Source of the DNA: Sphingomonas sp. Root241
GTDB lineage: Bacteria > Pseudomonadota > Alphaproteobacteria > Sphingomonadales > Sphingomonadaceae
Direction of reading: 5' to 3'
NCBI RefSeq assembly: GCF_001428865.1
Contig: NZ_LMIV01000004.1
Coordinates: 280,029-344,028, forward strand
DNA: 64,000 nt
Positions within the stretch are counted from its first letter, which is position 1. Each line of letters opens with the position of its first letter. The translations under genes and the position numbers were made by a program. The notes under the pieces were generated by a model that made no database searches, was not told the DNA's origin, and worked only from the letters and a program-made list of their open reading frames with translations. Of this stretch, positions 26,372 to 35,330 are shown piece by piece.

Positions 26372-26776
26372 ATGGCAAAATCGGCAACCGACCTGATGCA
26401 GGAGATCCTGTTCTCCACCGTCCTCGATTCGATCGTGGCGCTGAAGGATGCCGCCAACGGGCTTCCCAACCCGTTGCTGCGCGAGCTCAACAGCATCCAC
26501 CCGAACACGACCTATGCCGATCTGCCCAAGGAAGTGCAGGCGGCGATCGTGACCAATGTCCGTTCGGCGTTCACCCGGCTGCTCAAGGAGGGCTATTCGG
26601 TTGCGCAGGGCGTCGAGCAGCGCCGCGCACCGCCGGCGGCTTCCGCACCGACGCATCGCCCGAGGGGCGGGCCGGGGGATCGCCCGCGCGGGGGATCGGG
26701 TGATCGCAGGCCACCGCGCGACGGCCAGGGGCCCAAGCGTGGACCGGGGCCTGGAAACAAGCCGCGGCGGCCGTAA
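26372..26776 (+). CDS. Hypothetical protein with a basic Gly/Arg/Pro tail
   Basis: A 134-residue protein I cannot assign to a named function. Residues 1-82 look helical and well folded (ATDLMQEILFSTVLDSIVAL, later VRSAFTRLLKEGYSVAQGVE). Residues 85-134 are low-complexity, rich in Arg, Gly and Pro (PRGGPGDRPRGGSGDRRPP), resembling disordered nucleic-acid-binding tails. The start ATG has GAGG upstream. Such a short folded-plus-RGG layout suggests RNA or DNA association, but this is an inference from composition only. Confidence 0.7.
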   Translation: MAKSATDLMQEILFSTVLDSIVALKDAANGLPNPLLRELNSIHPNTTYADLPKEVQAAIVTNVRSAFTRLLKEGYSVAQGVEQRRAPPAASAPTHRPRGGPGDRPRGGSGDRRPPRDGQGPKRGPGPGNKPRRP

Positions 26777-26799
26777 TTCCGGTACCCGCGTCCTGACTG

Positions 26800-28431
26800 T
26801 TATTTGGCTCCCGGTTTCGCTGCACCTGCCTGCATCCGGCGCAAATTGACCGATTTGGGTTTGGGCTGGGCGTCTAGAAGTACTTCGAGTTGGCTGCGGA
26901 TCCCAGGCTGCGTCGCGGCGACGTTGCGTGTCTCGAGCGGGTCGCCGACGAGATCGTACAGCTCGTAATCGCGCGCGCCGGTCTGTTCCTGCGTCCAGCG
27001 GACGAGGCGGTAGCGCTCGGTGCGGATCGCCTGGCCGATCCGATTGGGGCGCGGATAGGCGTGATACGCAAAGCTGCGCACGCGCGCCGCGGGATCGTGC
27101 AGCACCGGCGTCAGATCGGTGCCGTCGATCGGCTGCGGCCCTGTCGGCCGCTGCAGGCCGGCCAGCGCGGCGAGCGTGGGGTAGATGTCCACCGTTTCGG
27201 CGAGCTGGCGCGTCGCCTGGCCCTCGCCGATGCCGGGGCCGGCGAAAACGAGGGGCAGATGCGTCGCCTGTTCGTAATTGGTGTGCTTCGTCCAGATCGC
27301 ATGGTCGCCGAGATGATAGCCATGGTCGCCCCACAGTACGACGATGGTGTTCTTCGACAGGCCCGAGCGGTCGAGCTCGGCCATCAACTTGCCGATCTGC
27401 GCGTCGACATAGCTTACCCCGGCATAATAGCCGTGGATCAGCGTGCGCTTGAGCTCCTCGGGATATTGCGCCTCGGGCGTCTTCTCGTCGATCGGGGCAT
27501 AGGCGTTGATCTCGCCGCCGACCTTGCCGGCAAATGCCGGCGCGCCGTCGGGCAGGTGTTCGAAAGCCGGCAGCGGCAGCTTCGCGCGGTCATATTTGTC
27601 CCAGTAACGCTTCGGCACCGAGAAGGGCAGATGGGGCCGGGCGAAGCCGACCGCGAGGAAGAAGGGCTGGCCGGACGCTTTCAATTCGCCGAGCCGGGTG
27701 ACGGCCTTGGCGGCGACGCGGCCGTCGGCATAGGCCTGGTCGGGAACGTCGGGCGATTCCCACGCGATCCCGCGCCCGAGCGTGCGGGCATAGGCCCAGA
27801 CATCGCCCCGCGGGATCTCGAACTCGTTGAACAAGGCGGCCTCGCGGGTCTTGCCCAGCGCCTTGCCCTCGGGCGAGACATATTCGATCACATGATCCTT
27901 GTAGGGCGGTGCGGACCAGCTCTGCGGATCGCCGACCGTGTTATGGCCGATATGGAAGGTCTTGCCGATACTCTCCGCGCGATAGCCAGCCGCCATGAAA
28001 TATTGCGGCATCGTCACCGCGTCGGGCAGATAGTCGCGCAGATTCTGGCCGAAATCATAGATGCCGGTGGAGGTCGAGCGCGCGCCGGTCATCAGGTTCA
28101 TCCGGCTCGGCGCGCAGACCGCCTGATTGGCATAAGCCAGCTCGAAACGCGTGCCGCGCGCCGCGAGCCGATCGATGTTGGGCGTGATCGCCACCGGATC
28201 GCCGAAAGCGCGGATCGCCGGCTTGAGGTCATCGACGAGGATCAGGAGGATGTTGGGACGTTCCGAGGCGGCGGGCGTGGCCTGAACCGGACGGGAGGCA
28301 TCGCGCGCGGCGGTGCAGCCGGCGGACAGCAGCATCGCCGCGACGGCGCAGGCAGCGCCTGGCCGCCATCTCGCGCTCGAAAGCCCGGCGATGGTGGCGC
28401 GAAGCGAAGCCTTGGTGATGCGCAGCCGCAT
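26800..28431 (-). CDS. Sulfatase (formylglycine type), lipoprotein
   Basis: A 543-residue alkaline-phosphatase-superfamily sulfatase similar in layout to iduronate/choline-type sulfatases. C106-A-P-S-R110 is the sulfatase signature whose cysteine is converted to formylglycine. LVDDLK (residues 65-70) starts the metal site, and a DHGYHLG motif in the second half completes it. LLSAGC39 is a lipobox, so it should be membrane-anchored in the envelope. It would remove sulfate esters from a carbohydrate. It needs the formylglycine-generating enzyme encoded at 37241. The start at 28431 gives the lipoprotein signal. Confidence 0.9.
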   Translation of the reverse strand: MRLRITKASLRATIAGLSSARWRPGAACAVAAMLLSAGCTAARDASRPVQATPAASERPNILLILVDDLKPAIRAFGDPVAITPNIDRLAARGTRFELAYANQAVCAPSRMNLMTGARSTSTGIYDFGQNLRDYLPDAVTMPQYFMAAGYRAESIGKTFHIGHNTVGDPQSWSAPPYKDHVIEYVSPEGKALGKTREAALFNEFEIPRGDVWAYARTLGRGIAWESPDVPDQAYADGRVAAKAVTRLGELKASGQPFFLAVGFARPHLPFSVPKRYWDKYDRAKLPLPAFEHLPDGAPAFAGKVGGEINAYAPIDEKTPEAQYPEELKRTLIHGYYAGVSYVDAQIGKLMAELDRSGLSKNTIVVLWGDHGYHLGDHAIWTKHTNYEQATHLPLVFAGPGIGEGQATRQLAETVDIYPTLAALAGLQRPTGPQPIDGTDLTPVLHDPAARVRSFAYHAYPRPNRIGQAIRTERYRLVRWTQEQTGARDYELYDLVGDPLETRNVAATQPGIRSQLEVLLDAQPKPKSVNLRRMQAGAAKPGAK

Positions 28432-28756
28432 GAGACATCCTTTCCATTCGTGCGGTGAAGAGCATCGTGGGGACGCTCCGCCCGGTTTTCGGTCAGCTTT
28501 TGCCGGAGAGGTCGCGCTCTGATGGCGATTCATGGCGTGCTTTGATCATATAAATAGCACCAATACTCGACAGATAAATCATTTTAATGTGCGCCTGAGC
28601 CGTGCCGCGGCGTGGTGTCGACCGATGGGCGTGATCGAGCGTTATCGGGCCGTGGTCCGCGCGACAGAGATGCGTGGACCCGAACAGTCGTGGCACGAAA
28701 TGACGGCATTGCTGGAACTGGTGTTCGAGCCGATCGCGGGCAGGCCCGCCCCCTGA
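28432..28756. other. Intergenic region with an AT-rich imperfect dyad upstream of the sulfatase
   Basis: This 325-base stretch lies between the sulfatase start and the end of the GntR-type gene. Around 28537-28560 there is an AT-rich imperfect dyad (GTGCTTTGATCATATAAAT followed by AGCAC) within an otherwise GC-rich context, a plausible promoter/operator of the sulfatase. A 43-codon rightward frame from the ATG at 28625 to 28756 exists, but I see nothing to support it as a gene. Confidence 0.4.
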
Positions 28757-29515
28757 TCAGTCCCTGGGCGACCGATCGATATAGTCCAGCACATCCTCGA
28801 TGAGTTTCGCCATGGCTGCGCTTGCCGCCTCGGGTTTGCCCGCAGCGATCGCATTGTAGACGGCCGCGTGATCGTCGATGCAGGCCTTGCCGCCGGCCTG
28901 GCGGTTGGTGATCCGGATCGAGGTGCGCAGCGCCGTCGTCACGATATCGCGGAATTGCGACAGGAACGGATTGCCCGAGGCGCGCAGGACCGCGACATGG
29001 AAGTCGATGTCCGCGGCGAGTGGATCCCCATTCCCTTCGGCCGCCTCGCGCATCCGGGTCAGCCCCGACAGGATCGCAGTGACTTGCGCCGGAGTCGCGC
29101 GCCGTGCGGCCCATGCCGCCGCCTGCGGCTCGACGGTGAGGCGCAGCTCGTTGAACTGCCGGAGCAATGCACTGGAGAGCTTCTGCTCCATCAGCCAGCG
29201 CAGCACATCGATGTCGAACAGGTTCCAGCTCTCTTCGGGCTGGATGAACGTCCCGATCTTCGGCCGCGCGCCGAGTAGCCCCTTCGCGGTGATCATCTTG
29301 ATCGCCTCGCGGGTTACCGAGCGGCTGATGCCGTGTTCTTTGCTCAGGTCCGCCTCGGTCGGGAAGGACCGGCCCGCATATTCGCCGCGCACGATCGCGC
29401 TGCCGACACTGTCGACCAGATTCAGGGTCAGCGTCCGACCGAACTGGCTGCCATTATCCAGGTCCTCTTTCGGCATCGTCGCCATCGCCTTGTTTTTCCC
29501 TATTGGCGCCGGCAT
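28757..29515 (-). CDS. FadR-subfamily GntR regulator
   Basis: A 252-residue transcription factor. A winged helix spans about residues 30-95 (FPTEADLSKEHGISRSVTRE is the recognition region), and an all-helical FCD ligand domain spans about 105-245 with the metal/ligand residues in DIDFHVAVL and DDHAAVYNAI. FadR-type regulators respond to organic or sugar acids. It sits inside the sulfated-glycan locus, upstream of the sulfatase and downstream of the TonB receptor, all leftward, and probably controls it. The start is uncertain: ATG codons at 29515, 29485 and 29476 are possible; GGAG favours 29515. Confidence 0.88.
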   Translation of the reverse strand: MPAPIGKNKAMATMPKEDLDNGSQFGRTLTLNLVDSVGSAIVRGEYAGRSFPTEADLSKEHGISRSVTREAIKMITAKGLLGARPKIGTFIQPEESWNLFDIDVLRWLMEQKLSSALLRQFNELRLTVEPQAAAWAARRATPAQVTAILSGLTRMREAAEGNGDPLAADIDFHVAVLRASGNPFLSQFRDIVTTALRTSIRITNRQAGGKACIDDHAAVYNAIAAGKPEAASAAMAKLIEDVLDYIDRSPRD

Positions 29516-29661
29516 CCGGACGCGTCTCCGGTGCTAGCGGAAAAAGCCGAGGATGAACACGCCGCGGCGGGGGCGGCACATAGTTGTGTCCCCCAAGGCC
29601 GTCCCTAAACCCGCTGACGAGGAAGACGGGTCCCCGCCCGTTGAGCGGCAAAGCGAGGGAA

Positions 29662-29695
29662 TAAGCAAAAGCGTGCCGCCCGTCGGACGACACGC
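29662..29695 (-). terminator. Intrinsic terminator after the TonB receptor
   Basis: Read leftward from the receptor stop, GCGTGTCG pairs with CGGCACGC through a short loop and is followed by TTTTGCTTATT. Stem plus T-rich tail fits an intrinsic terminator, separating the receptor from the regulator transcript. Confidence 0.7.
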
Positions 29696-29721
29696 CTCCA
29701 CTTCCTTCCCGACTGCCGGCG

Positions 29722-32490
29722 TCAGAACCGGAAGCGGATGCCCAGACGATAGACGCTTTCGAGGAACCGCGTCTGCCAGCGATAGCTCTGGCCCGCCGCA
29801 TTGAACACGCGCGCGTTGGTCGCGGCGGCGCCCAGCAAATTGGTGGCGTTGAACGAGAGCGTGATGTTCTCGATCGGTGACAGCGTGGCGGCGAAATCCA
29901 TCGTGCCGCGGCCATCCTCGGTGATCGGGAGCGTCGGGCCGAGCACGCCCGCGCCCAGTGCCGGATCGGCGACCTGGCCGTAGCCGGAAACGAAGTCCGA
30001 CCGGTAATTGTACGAGAGGCGCGCCGAGAACGACTTGTTCTCGTAGAAGCCCGAGACATTGAAGATGTGATCGGAGATGCCTGCGATCCGCTGCATGCCG
30101 GGAAGCGTTGCTGCAAGGCTCGGGGCCAGCTCGGTTCCGTGATCGAGATAGGTGTAGTTCACCAGCGCGCCGAAATTGCTCATCCAGTCCGGAAGCCAGG
30201 GCGCGCGGAGGAAGGTGCGCGCGCCGGCTTCGATGCCGTTGATCCGGCCCTTGCCGCCGTTTTCCGGACGGTTGATCCGCAGGCGGCCGAATTCGGCGTC
30301 CGCGATGTCGGTGGTGAAGTTGTTGATGAAGCCGTTCAGATCTTTGCGGAAGATGCCCAGGGTGATCGAGCCGCTCTTGCTGAAATAATATTCCAGCGAC
30401 GCGTCATAGTTGTTCGACTCGATCGGCTTCAGGTCCGGATTGCCGCCCGAAGCGGTGCGGATGCAATCCGGGCTGTTCGGGCCGCTGTCGGGGTTCGTCG
30501 GGTCGACCGTACAGATCGGCGGGGCCGCGCCGATCGTGAGCGACGGGTTGAGCTGGCCGAAGCCCGGCCGTGTGCGCGTCTTGGTGAAGGCGAAGCGCAT
30601 CTGCAGCTCGGGCAGGAAGCGGATCCGCGCGCTGATGTTGGGCAGGAAGTCGTTATAGTTGTTCACGCGGGTGATCGGCGTGACGGTGGTGCCACTCGAC
30701 GTGGTGGTGCGTGCGAAGCCGTTGATCGTGTCTTCGGTCCGCGTCGCGCGCAGCCCGATCAGGCTATCGACCGGCACGCCGATGTCGAACTCATATTTCG
30801 CCTGGACATAGCCCGACCAGGTCTTCTCGTTGCCGGTATAGACGGGGATGCCCCAGGAGGGGCGCCCGGTCGGCTGGCCGGTGGCGGTACGCAATGCGTC
30901 GATATTTGCGACGAGGCTGTCGCGTGTCGGGCTCAACCAGGTGACCAGCGAACTTGCGTCATCATTGCGAAAGCCCCGATCCGCAGTCTCATAGTCGAGC
31001 GGCAGCAACGTGAAGAGCCGCCCGGCCGGCGCGGTGTCGGTGCGGTTATAGACATAATTGTCCGCGTCGCGCGTGCTGTAGCGAATGCCTGCCTGGAGAT
31101 TGGTGATCCCGAACGCGTCGAGCTTGTAGTCCATGTCGAGCCGGCCCTGGACGCTACGGCCATGGCCGCGATTGCCGGCCTCGACGATATTGGTCCAGCG
31201 ATACAGCCCCGGATTGAACAGATCGAAATTGTTCAGCAGCGTCACCGTGCCGCCGCCGACGCCCTGCGGGGTGTCGAACTCGAAATGGCGGGCGGGGGCC
31301 GCGGTCAGCTGGTAGTTGAAGATGTAATTGTGGTTGGTGAAGGTCGAATCGGTGAACGCAGCGTCGCCGGTGACCTTCAGATTGCCGCTGTTCCAGATGA
31401 AACCGCCGCCCGCCTGATAGGTGTCGGTCCACTGATCGTTGACCTGTTGGACGCCGGTGGGAAGCCCGCCCGCGGCGGCGTCCATGCTGCGGATCAGGTT
31501 GGTGCCCTCGAACAGCTGGACATTGGTCAGCGTGGCGAGATCGCCCGAATTGACCTGGAAATTGCGCGGCTCGTTCTTGCCGCGATAGCCCTGGAACAGC
31601 CCGTCGAGATAGATTTCCAGCGTCGAGCTCGGCCGCCACTGGAACGACGCCGCTGCATTGGGGCGGAAGCGCGTGCCGCTATTATAGTCGGTGTTGACGA
31701 ACGAGGGATAGCGCAGCGCCGTCCCGACATGGCCGGGCACCGTCGTGCGGTTGAGGATCGACTGGCTGACGTTGCGCGACGAATCGGTGAACTTGGTGTC
31801 GGCATATGAGCCCTCGATCAGGAAACCCATCTCGCCGATTCCGGTGTTCCAGCGCGTGCTGGCGAGCAGGTTCGCCTCGAAGCCGAGCCGCTGCGACTGA
31901 TACCAGTGCAGCCCGACAAGGGCGCCCGCGACGCGGCTGCCCTTGAAGTCGAGCGGCTTGCGCGAGCGCACGTCGATCAATCCGGCAAGGCCGGGCTCGA
32001 GCAGATTGGCGCTCGCCGACTTGTAGACGTCGAGCCGGGCGATGCCGTTCGACGGGAAATCCTGAAGCTGGACGTAGCGCCCTTCGGCGGTGAACACTTC
32101 GCGGCCGTTATAGGTGGTGCTGAGGTCCCCCAGCCCGCGAACGGTCACCCCCTGTGCGACGCCGGCGTTGCGGGAGACCTGGACGCCGGTGATGCGGGCG
32201 AGCGATTCCGACGCGGTGACGTCGGGCAGCTTGCCGATATCTTCCGCGACGATCGAATCGACGATCTCGTCGGAATTCTGCTTGATCGCCTGCGCGGTCT
32301 CGAGACTGCGGCGGATCGCGGTGACGACGATCTCGTCGGATTCCTGTTCGCCCAAATCGGCGTTGACCACGCCCGGCTCTTCGGCGGAACTCAATTGCGG
32401 TCCCGCCTGCGCCGCGGCGCTTGTCGGCGCCATCATCAGCGTCAGCGCGGATGTGGTCGCCAGCAGCGAATAGAAGTTTCGGTCGAACAC
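29722..32490 (-). CDS. TonB-dependent receptor of the sulfated-glycan locus
   Basis: A 922-residue receptor of the large carbohydrate-associated type seen in Caulobacter, Xanthomonas and sphingomonads. It has a signal peptide ending AAAQA28, the TonB box DEIVVTA at 52-58, and a plug with EDIGKLPDVTASESLARITG, a hallmark of this subgroup. The barrel ends LGIRFRF. I chose the GTG at 32490 because GGGGGAGG lies six bases upstream; an ATG 14 codons earlier would insert residues before the signal peptide. It should import oligosaccharides released from a sulfated polymer. It is divergent from the second sulfatase, with a perfect palindrome between them. Confidence 0.92.
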   Translation of the reverse strand: MFDRNFYSLLATTSALTLMMAPTSAAAQAGPQLSSAEEPGVVNADLGEQESDEIVVTAIRRSLETAQAIKQNSDEIVDSIVAEDIGKLPDVTASESLARITGVQVSRNAGVAQGVTVRGLGDLSTTYNGREVFTAEGRYVQLQDFPSNGIARLDVYKSASANLLEPGLAGLIDVRSRKPLDFKGSRVAGALVGLHWYQSQRLGFEANLLASTRWNTGIGEMGFLIEGSYADTKFTDSSRNVSQSILNRTTVPGHVGTALRYPSFVNTDYNSGTRFRPNAAASFQWRPSSTLEIYLDGLFQGYRGKNEPRNFQVNSGDLATLTNVQLFEGTNLIRSMDAAAGGLPTGVQQVNDQWTDTYQAGGGFIWNSGNLKVTGDAAFTDSTFTNHNYIFNYQLTAAPARHFEFDTPQGVGGGTVTLLNNFDLFNPGLYRWTNIVEAGNRGHGRSVQGRLDMDYKLDAFGITNLQAGIRYSTRDADNYVYNRTDTAPAGRLFTLLPLDYETADRGFRNDDASSLVTWLSPTRDSLVANIDALRTATGQPTGRPSWGIPVYTGNEKTWSGYVQAKYEFDIGVPVDSLIGLRATRTEDTINGFARTTTSSGTTVTPITRVNNYNDFLPNISARIRFLPELQMRFAFTKTRTRPGFGQLNPSLTIGAAPPICTVDPTNPDSGPNSPDCIRTASGGNPDLKPIESNNYDASLEYYFSKSGSITLGIFRKDLNGFINNFTTDIADAEFGRLRINRPENGGKGRINGIEAGARTFLRAPWLPDWMSNFGALVNYTYLDHGTELAPSLAATLPGMQRIAGISDHIFNVSGFYENKSFSARLSYNYRSDFVSGYGQVADPALGAGVLGPTLPITEDGRGTMDFAATLSPIENITLSFNATNLLGAAATNARVFNAAGQSYRWQTRFLESVYRLGIRFRF

Positions 32491-32510
32491 GGATTTCCTC
32501 CCCCTTATGT

Positions 32511-32540
32511 TATGATAATTGACGTGCTTCAATTATCATA
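32511..32540. promoter_or_regulatory. Perfect 30-base palindrome between TonB receptor and sulfatase
   Basis: Arms TATGATAATTGA and TCAATTATCATA are exact inverse copies (12 of 12) separated by CGTGCT. The site is conspicuously AT-rich in a GC-rich neighbourhood and lies 21 bases upstream of the receptor start codon and 73 bases upstream of the divergent sulfatase start. It is a strong operator candidate for the FadR-type regulator at 28757. Confidence 0.65.
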
Positions 32541-32613
32541 TTAATCGGTGTTTACAAGAGGGCGCTTCGCTGCCGTTGGGCGGCGTGACAATCAATAAAC
32601 GGAGGAGAGGGGG

Positions 32614-34191
32614 GTGAAGGCTGCGACAAGTCGCCGCGGTGTTCTGCTTGCGGGTGCAGCCGCGCTGATCGCGCCGGCCGCGTTGCGTGCGCTGCCCGCG
32701 CCGCGCAAACCGAACATCGTGATCCTCTACGCAGACGATCTCGGCTATGGCGATTTGAGCTGCTACGGCGCCACTGCGCTCCGCACGCCCAATCTCGACA
32801 GGCTCGCGGCGCGCGGCACACGCTTCGAGAACGCGCATTCACCTTCGGCCACCTGCACGCCGTCGCGATATGCGTTGCTCACCGGGGACTATGCGTGGCG
32901 CGCATCGGGCATCCAGATCCTGCCCGGGGACGCGCCCGCGCTCATCCGTCCGGGTCGATTCACGCTCCCCGCGATGCTCAAAAAGGCCGGTTATGCGACC
33001 GGGCTGGTCGGCAAATGGCATCTCGGGCTCGGCGACGGCAAGGTCGACTGGAACGGCGAGATCGCCCCGGGGCCGCTCGACATCGGCTTCGACTATGGCT
33101 TCTTCATGCCTGCGACGCTGGATCGCGTGCCGACGGTGCTGATCGAGAACCGGCGCGTGGTGAACCTCGATCCCGCCGATCCGATCGCAGTCGATTATCA
33201 TGACAAAATCGGCGAGGAGCCGACCGGCGCGGAAAATCCGGACCAGCTCGCGTTCCGCGGCGATCCCGAGCATTCGAACACGATCGTCAACGGCATCGGC
33301 CGGATCGGATACATGACCGGCGGCCGCGCCGCGCGCTGGAAGGACGAAGCGCTAAGCGACGTCCTGCTGGGCAAGGCGCTCGAGTTCGTCACGGCACGCA
33401 AAGACGGGCCGTTCTTCCTCTATTATGCCGTCAACGAACCGCACGTGCCGCGCGCGCCGCACCCGCGCTTCGTCGGCAAATCCGGGCTGGGATCGCGCGG
33501 CGATGCGATCCTCCAACTCGACTGGACGGTGGGCGAATTGATGCGCCAGCTCGAACAGTCCGGGATCGCGGACGACACCTTGATCGTGTTCAGCAGTGAC
33601 AATGGTCCGATCCTGTTCGACGGTTACGAGGATCGCGCGGTCGAGCTGGCCGGCGGCCACCGCCCGGCGGGCCCGTATCGCAGCGGCAAATATGCGATCT
33701 ACGAAGGCGGCACGCGCGTGCCGATGATCACCTGTTGGCCCGGCGAGGTGCGCGCGGGCCATGTGTCGCACGCGCTCGTCGACCATGTCGATCTCTTCGC
33801 CTCGCTCGCCGCGCTGGTCGGACAGGATCTACCGCGCGACGCGGCGGTGGACAGTTTCGACATGCTCGCGCCACTGCTGGGACAGACCGATCGCGGGCGC
33901 GACCACGTCGTCGAGGATACCAAGCTCATGATCACTACCGGAACAAAGGTGGCGAGCAGCGGCGAGCGGATCCTCGCGCTGCGCGCTGGCAATTGGAAGC
34001 TGATACGCGGCAGCGTCGCGCCGCATGCATTTCACGGTAACGCCATCGGCACCAGCCCAGGCGACCAGCTCTACAATCTTGCGCAGGATCCGGGCGAGCG
34101 AAACGATCTGGCGGCCAGGCTGCCCGATCGTGCGCGAACCCTTGCTGCACTGCTCGACAAGATCGAACGCGACGGCCGCAGCCGTCCCTGA
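32614..34191 (+). CDS. Arylsulfatase-type sulfatase, exported
   Basis: A 525-residue formylglycine sulfatase. The signature is C81-T-P-S-R85, the metal site starts at YADDLGYGD (residues 39-47), and FSSDNG in the C-terminal half supplies further metal ligands. The start is a GTG at 32614 with GGAGGAGAGG upstream; TSRRGVLLAGAAAL is a Tat-type signal, consistent with export after cytoplasmic maturation. It would desulfate a glycan or oligosaccharide in the periplasm. It heads a rightward unit with the two glycosidase genes, 14 bases before the next start. Confidence 0.92.
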   Translation: MKAATSRRGVLLAGAAALIAPAALRALPAPRKPNIVILYADDLGYGDLSCYGATALRTPNLDRLAARGTRFENAHSPSATCTPSRYALLTGDYAWRASGIQILPGDAPALIRPGRFTLPAMLKKAGYATGLVGKWHLGLGDGKVDWNGEIAPGPLDIGFDYGFFMPATLDRVPTVLIENRRVVNLDPADPIAVDYHDKIGEEPTGAENPDQLAFRGDPEHSNTIVNGIGRIGYMTGGRAARWKDEALSDVLLGKALEFVTARKDGPFFLYYAVNEPHVPRAPHPRFVGKSGLGSRGDAILQLDWTVGELMRQLEQSGIADDTLIVFSSDNGPILFDGYEDRAVELAGGHRPAGPYRSGKYAIYEGGTRVPMITCWPGEVRAGHVSHALVDHVDLFASLAALVGQDLPRDAAVDSFDMLAPLLGQTDRGRDHVVEDTKLMITTGTKVASSGERILALRAGNWKLIRGSVAPHAFHGNAIGTSPGDQLYNLAQDPGERNDLAARLPDRARTLAALLDKIERDGRSRP

Positions 34192-34205
34192 AACCGGAGG
34201 ATAGA

Positions 34206-35330
34206 ATGACGCGGAAGCTTCTCGGACTGAGCGCGGCACTGCTCTTTGTGTGCCCCCCCGCGCTGGCGCAGGGCGCGCTCGGCGCCAATTATAACGAGCA
34301 TTTCGAAGACGTGGATTATCGCGATCTCGAAAAGGCCGATGCCAGCTGGGTTCGGCTGTTCCTCCCGATGCCGCAGCTCGATCGCCGCCCTCCCGCCGAG
34401 CATGGCGCGGTCAAGGCGATCCTCGATGCCGCGGGTCGCGGCTACAAGACGATCCTGACGCTCAAATATCCCTATAACCGCGTCGCCTTTCCCAAGGTGG
34501 GCAGCCCCGAATTCGAGAAGCAGCTTGCCCGTACCGATGCGGTGCTGCCTCTGGTGATGGGCAAGGTCGACATCCTCGTCGTCGGCAACGAGCCTTTCAT
34601 CGAGAGCCGCCAGCAGGACTGGAACGACAATTTCAACGAATTCTACGAGCGGCTGGCGAAGCGCGTGATCGCGTATCGCGCGCAGCATTGCGCCACCGGC
34701 TGCAAGACGCATCTCTACATGGGCGCGCTCAATCACATGGAGCGCCCGGCCTGGCGCACCCCCGCGACCGAACGCTGGCTGTCCTTCGTCAAGGCGACGC
34801 CCGAGCTTGATGGCGTCAACATCCACCCGCACATCCGCGCGATCGGGGAGTCGAAGCCGTTCCTCGATTATGTCCTGCCGCGGTTGCGAGCGGACCAGAA
34901 GTTCATCGTCACCGAATTCTCGCTGGTCTGGTGGTGGCAGGCCAATATGGAAAAGCCGGCGCCTGCCGCGTTCGTCGCGAAATATGGCTTCCCCACGGGC
35001 ACGCAGAACTGGCAGGTGATCCAGGCGGCGTTGAAGAACCCGTTTCCCAAGGAGCAATGGGATGCGTTTCTGGCGGCCAGCCCGTGGTTCGAGACGCGCA
35101 AGCATTATCTTGCCAATCAGATGAAGCTGTTCCGCGACACCGGCCGGCTCGCGGTCGCGACCTATGGGTTCAAGCAGGGCAGCTCGATGTCGGCACAATG
35201 GGGCCCGAAAAAGGTGCCGTGGTTGATCAACAGCGTGGTCGCGGCGCGATCGGTGAAACCCAATCCGGACGGCAGCGCGGCGTTCAACTATGCCTGGATC
35301 GACGACTTCAAGGCACTGCAGAAGAAGTGA
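34206..35330 (+). CDS. Secreted clan GH-A-like glycosidase, family not recognised
   Basis: A 374-residue protein with a signal peptide cut after LAQ22. The body reads as a TIM barrel. VVGNEPF places a candidate acid/base glutamate at E129 at the end of strand 4, and FIVTEFSL places a candidate nucleophile at E237 at the end of strand 7; this N-E / E spacing is the clan GH-A pattern. NIHPHIRA between them fits strand 6. I do not recognise a specific CAZy family. Gene context (sulfatase, GH43, receptor, formylglycine enzyme) suggests it cleaves a sulfated polysaccharide backbone or its fragments. It overlaps the next gene by one base. Confidence 0.72.
   Translation: MTRKLLGLSAALLFVCPPALAQGALGANYNEHFEDVDYRDLEKADASWVRLFLPMPQLDRRPPAEHGAVKAILDAAGRGYKTILTLKYPYNRVAFPKVGSPEFEKQLARTDAVLPLVMGKVDILVVGNEPFIESRQQDWNDNFNEFYERLAKRVIAYRAQHCATGCKTHLYMGALNHMERPAWRTPATERWLSFVKATPELDGVNIHPHIRAIGESKPFLDYVLPRLRADQKFIVTEFSLVWWWQANMEKPAPAAFVAKYGFPTGTQNWQVIQAALKNPFPKEQWDAFLAASPWFETRKHYLANQMKLFRDTGRLAVATYGFKQGSSMSAQWGPKKVPWLINSVVAARSVKPNPDGSAAFNYAWIDDFKALQKK

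Noticed and set aside
26777..26799. Possible terminator between the small basic protein and the convergent sulfatase
   Set aside because: The CCGGTACC-type palindrome there is too short and has no T-run.
28625..28756. 43-codon frame starting MGVIERYRAVVRATEM
   Set aside because: Codon pattern is plausible but there is no ribosome-binding site or recognisable family, and it ends exactly where the convergent regulator gene ends. Left as unsupported.
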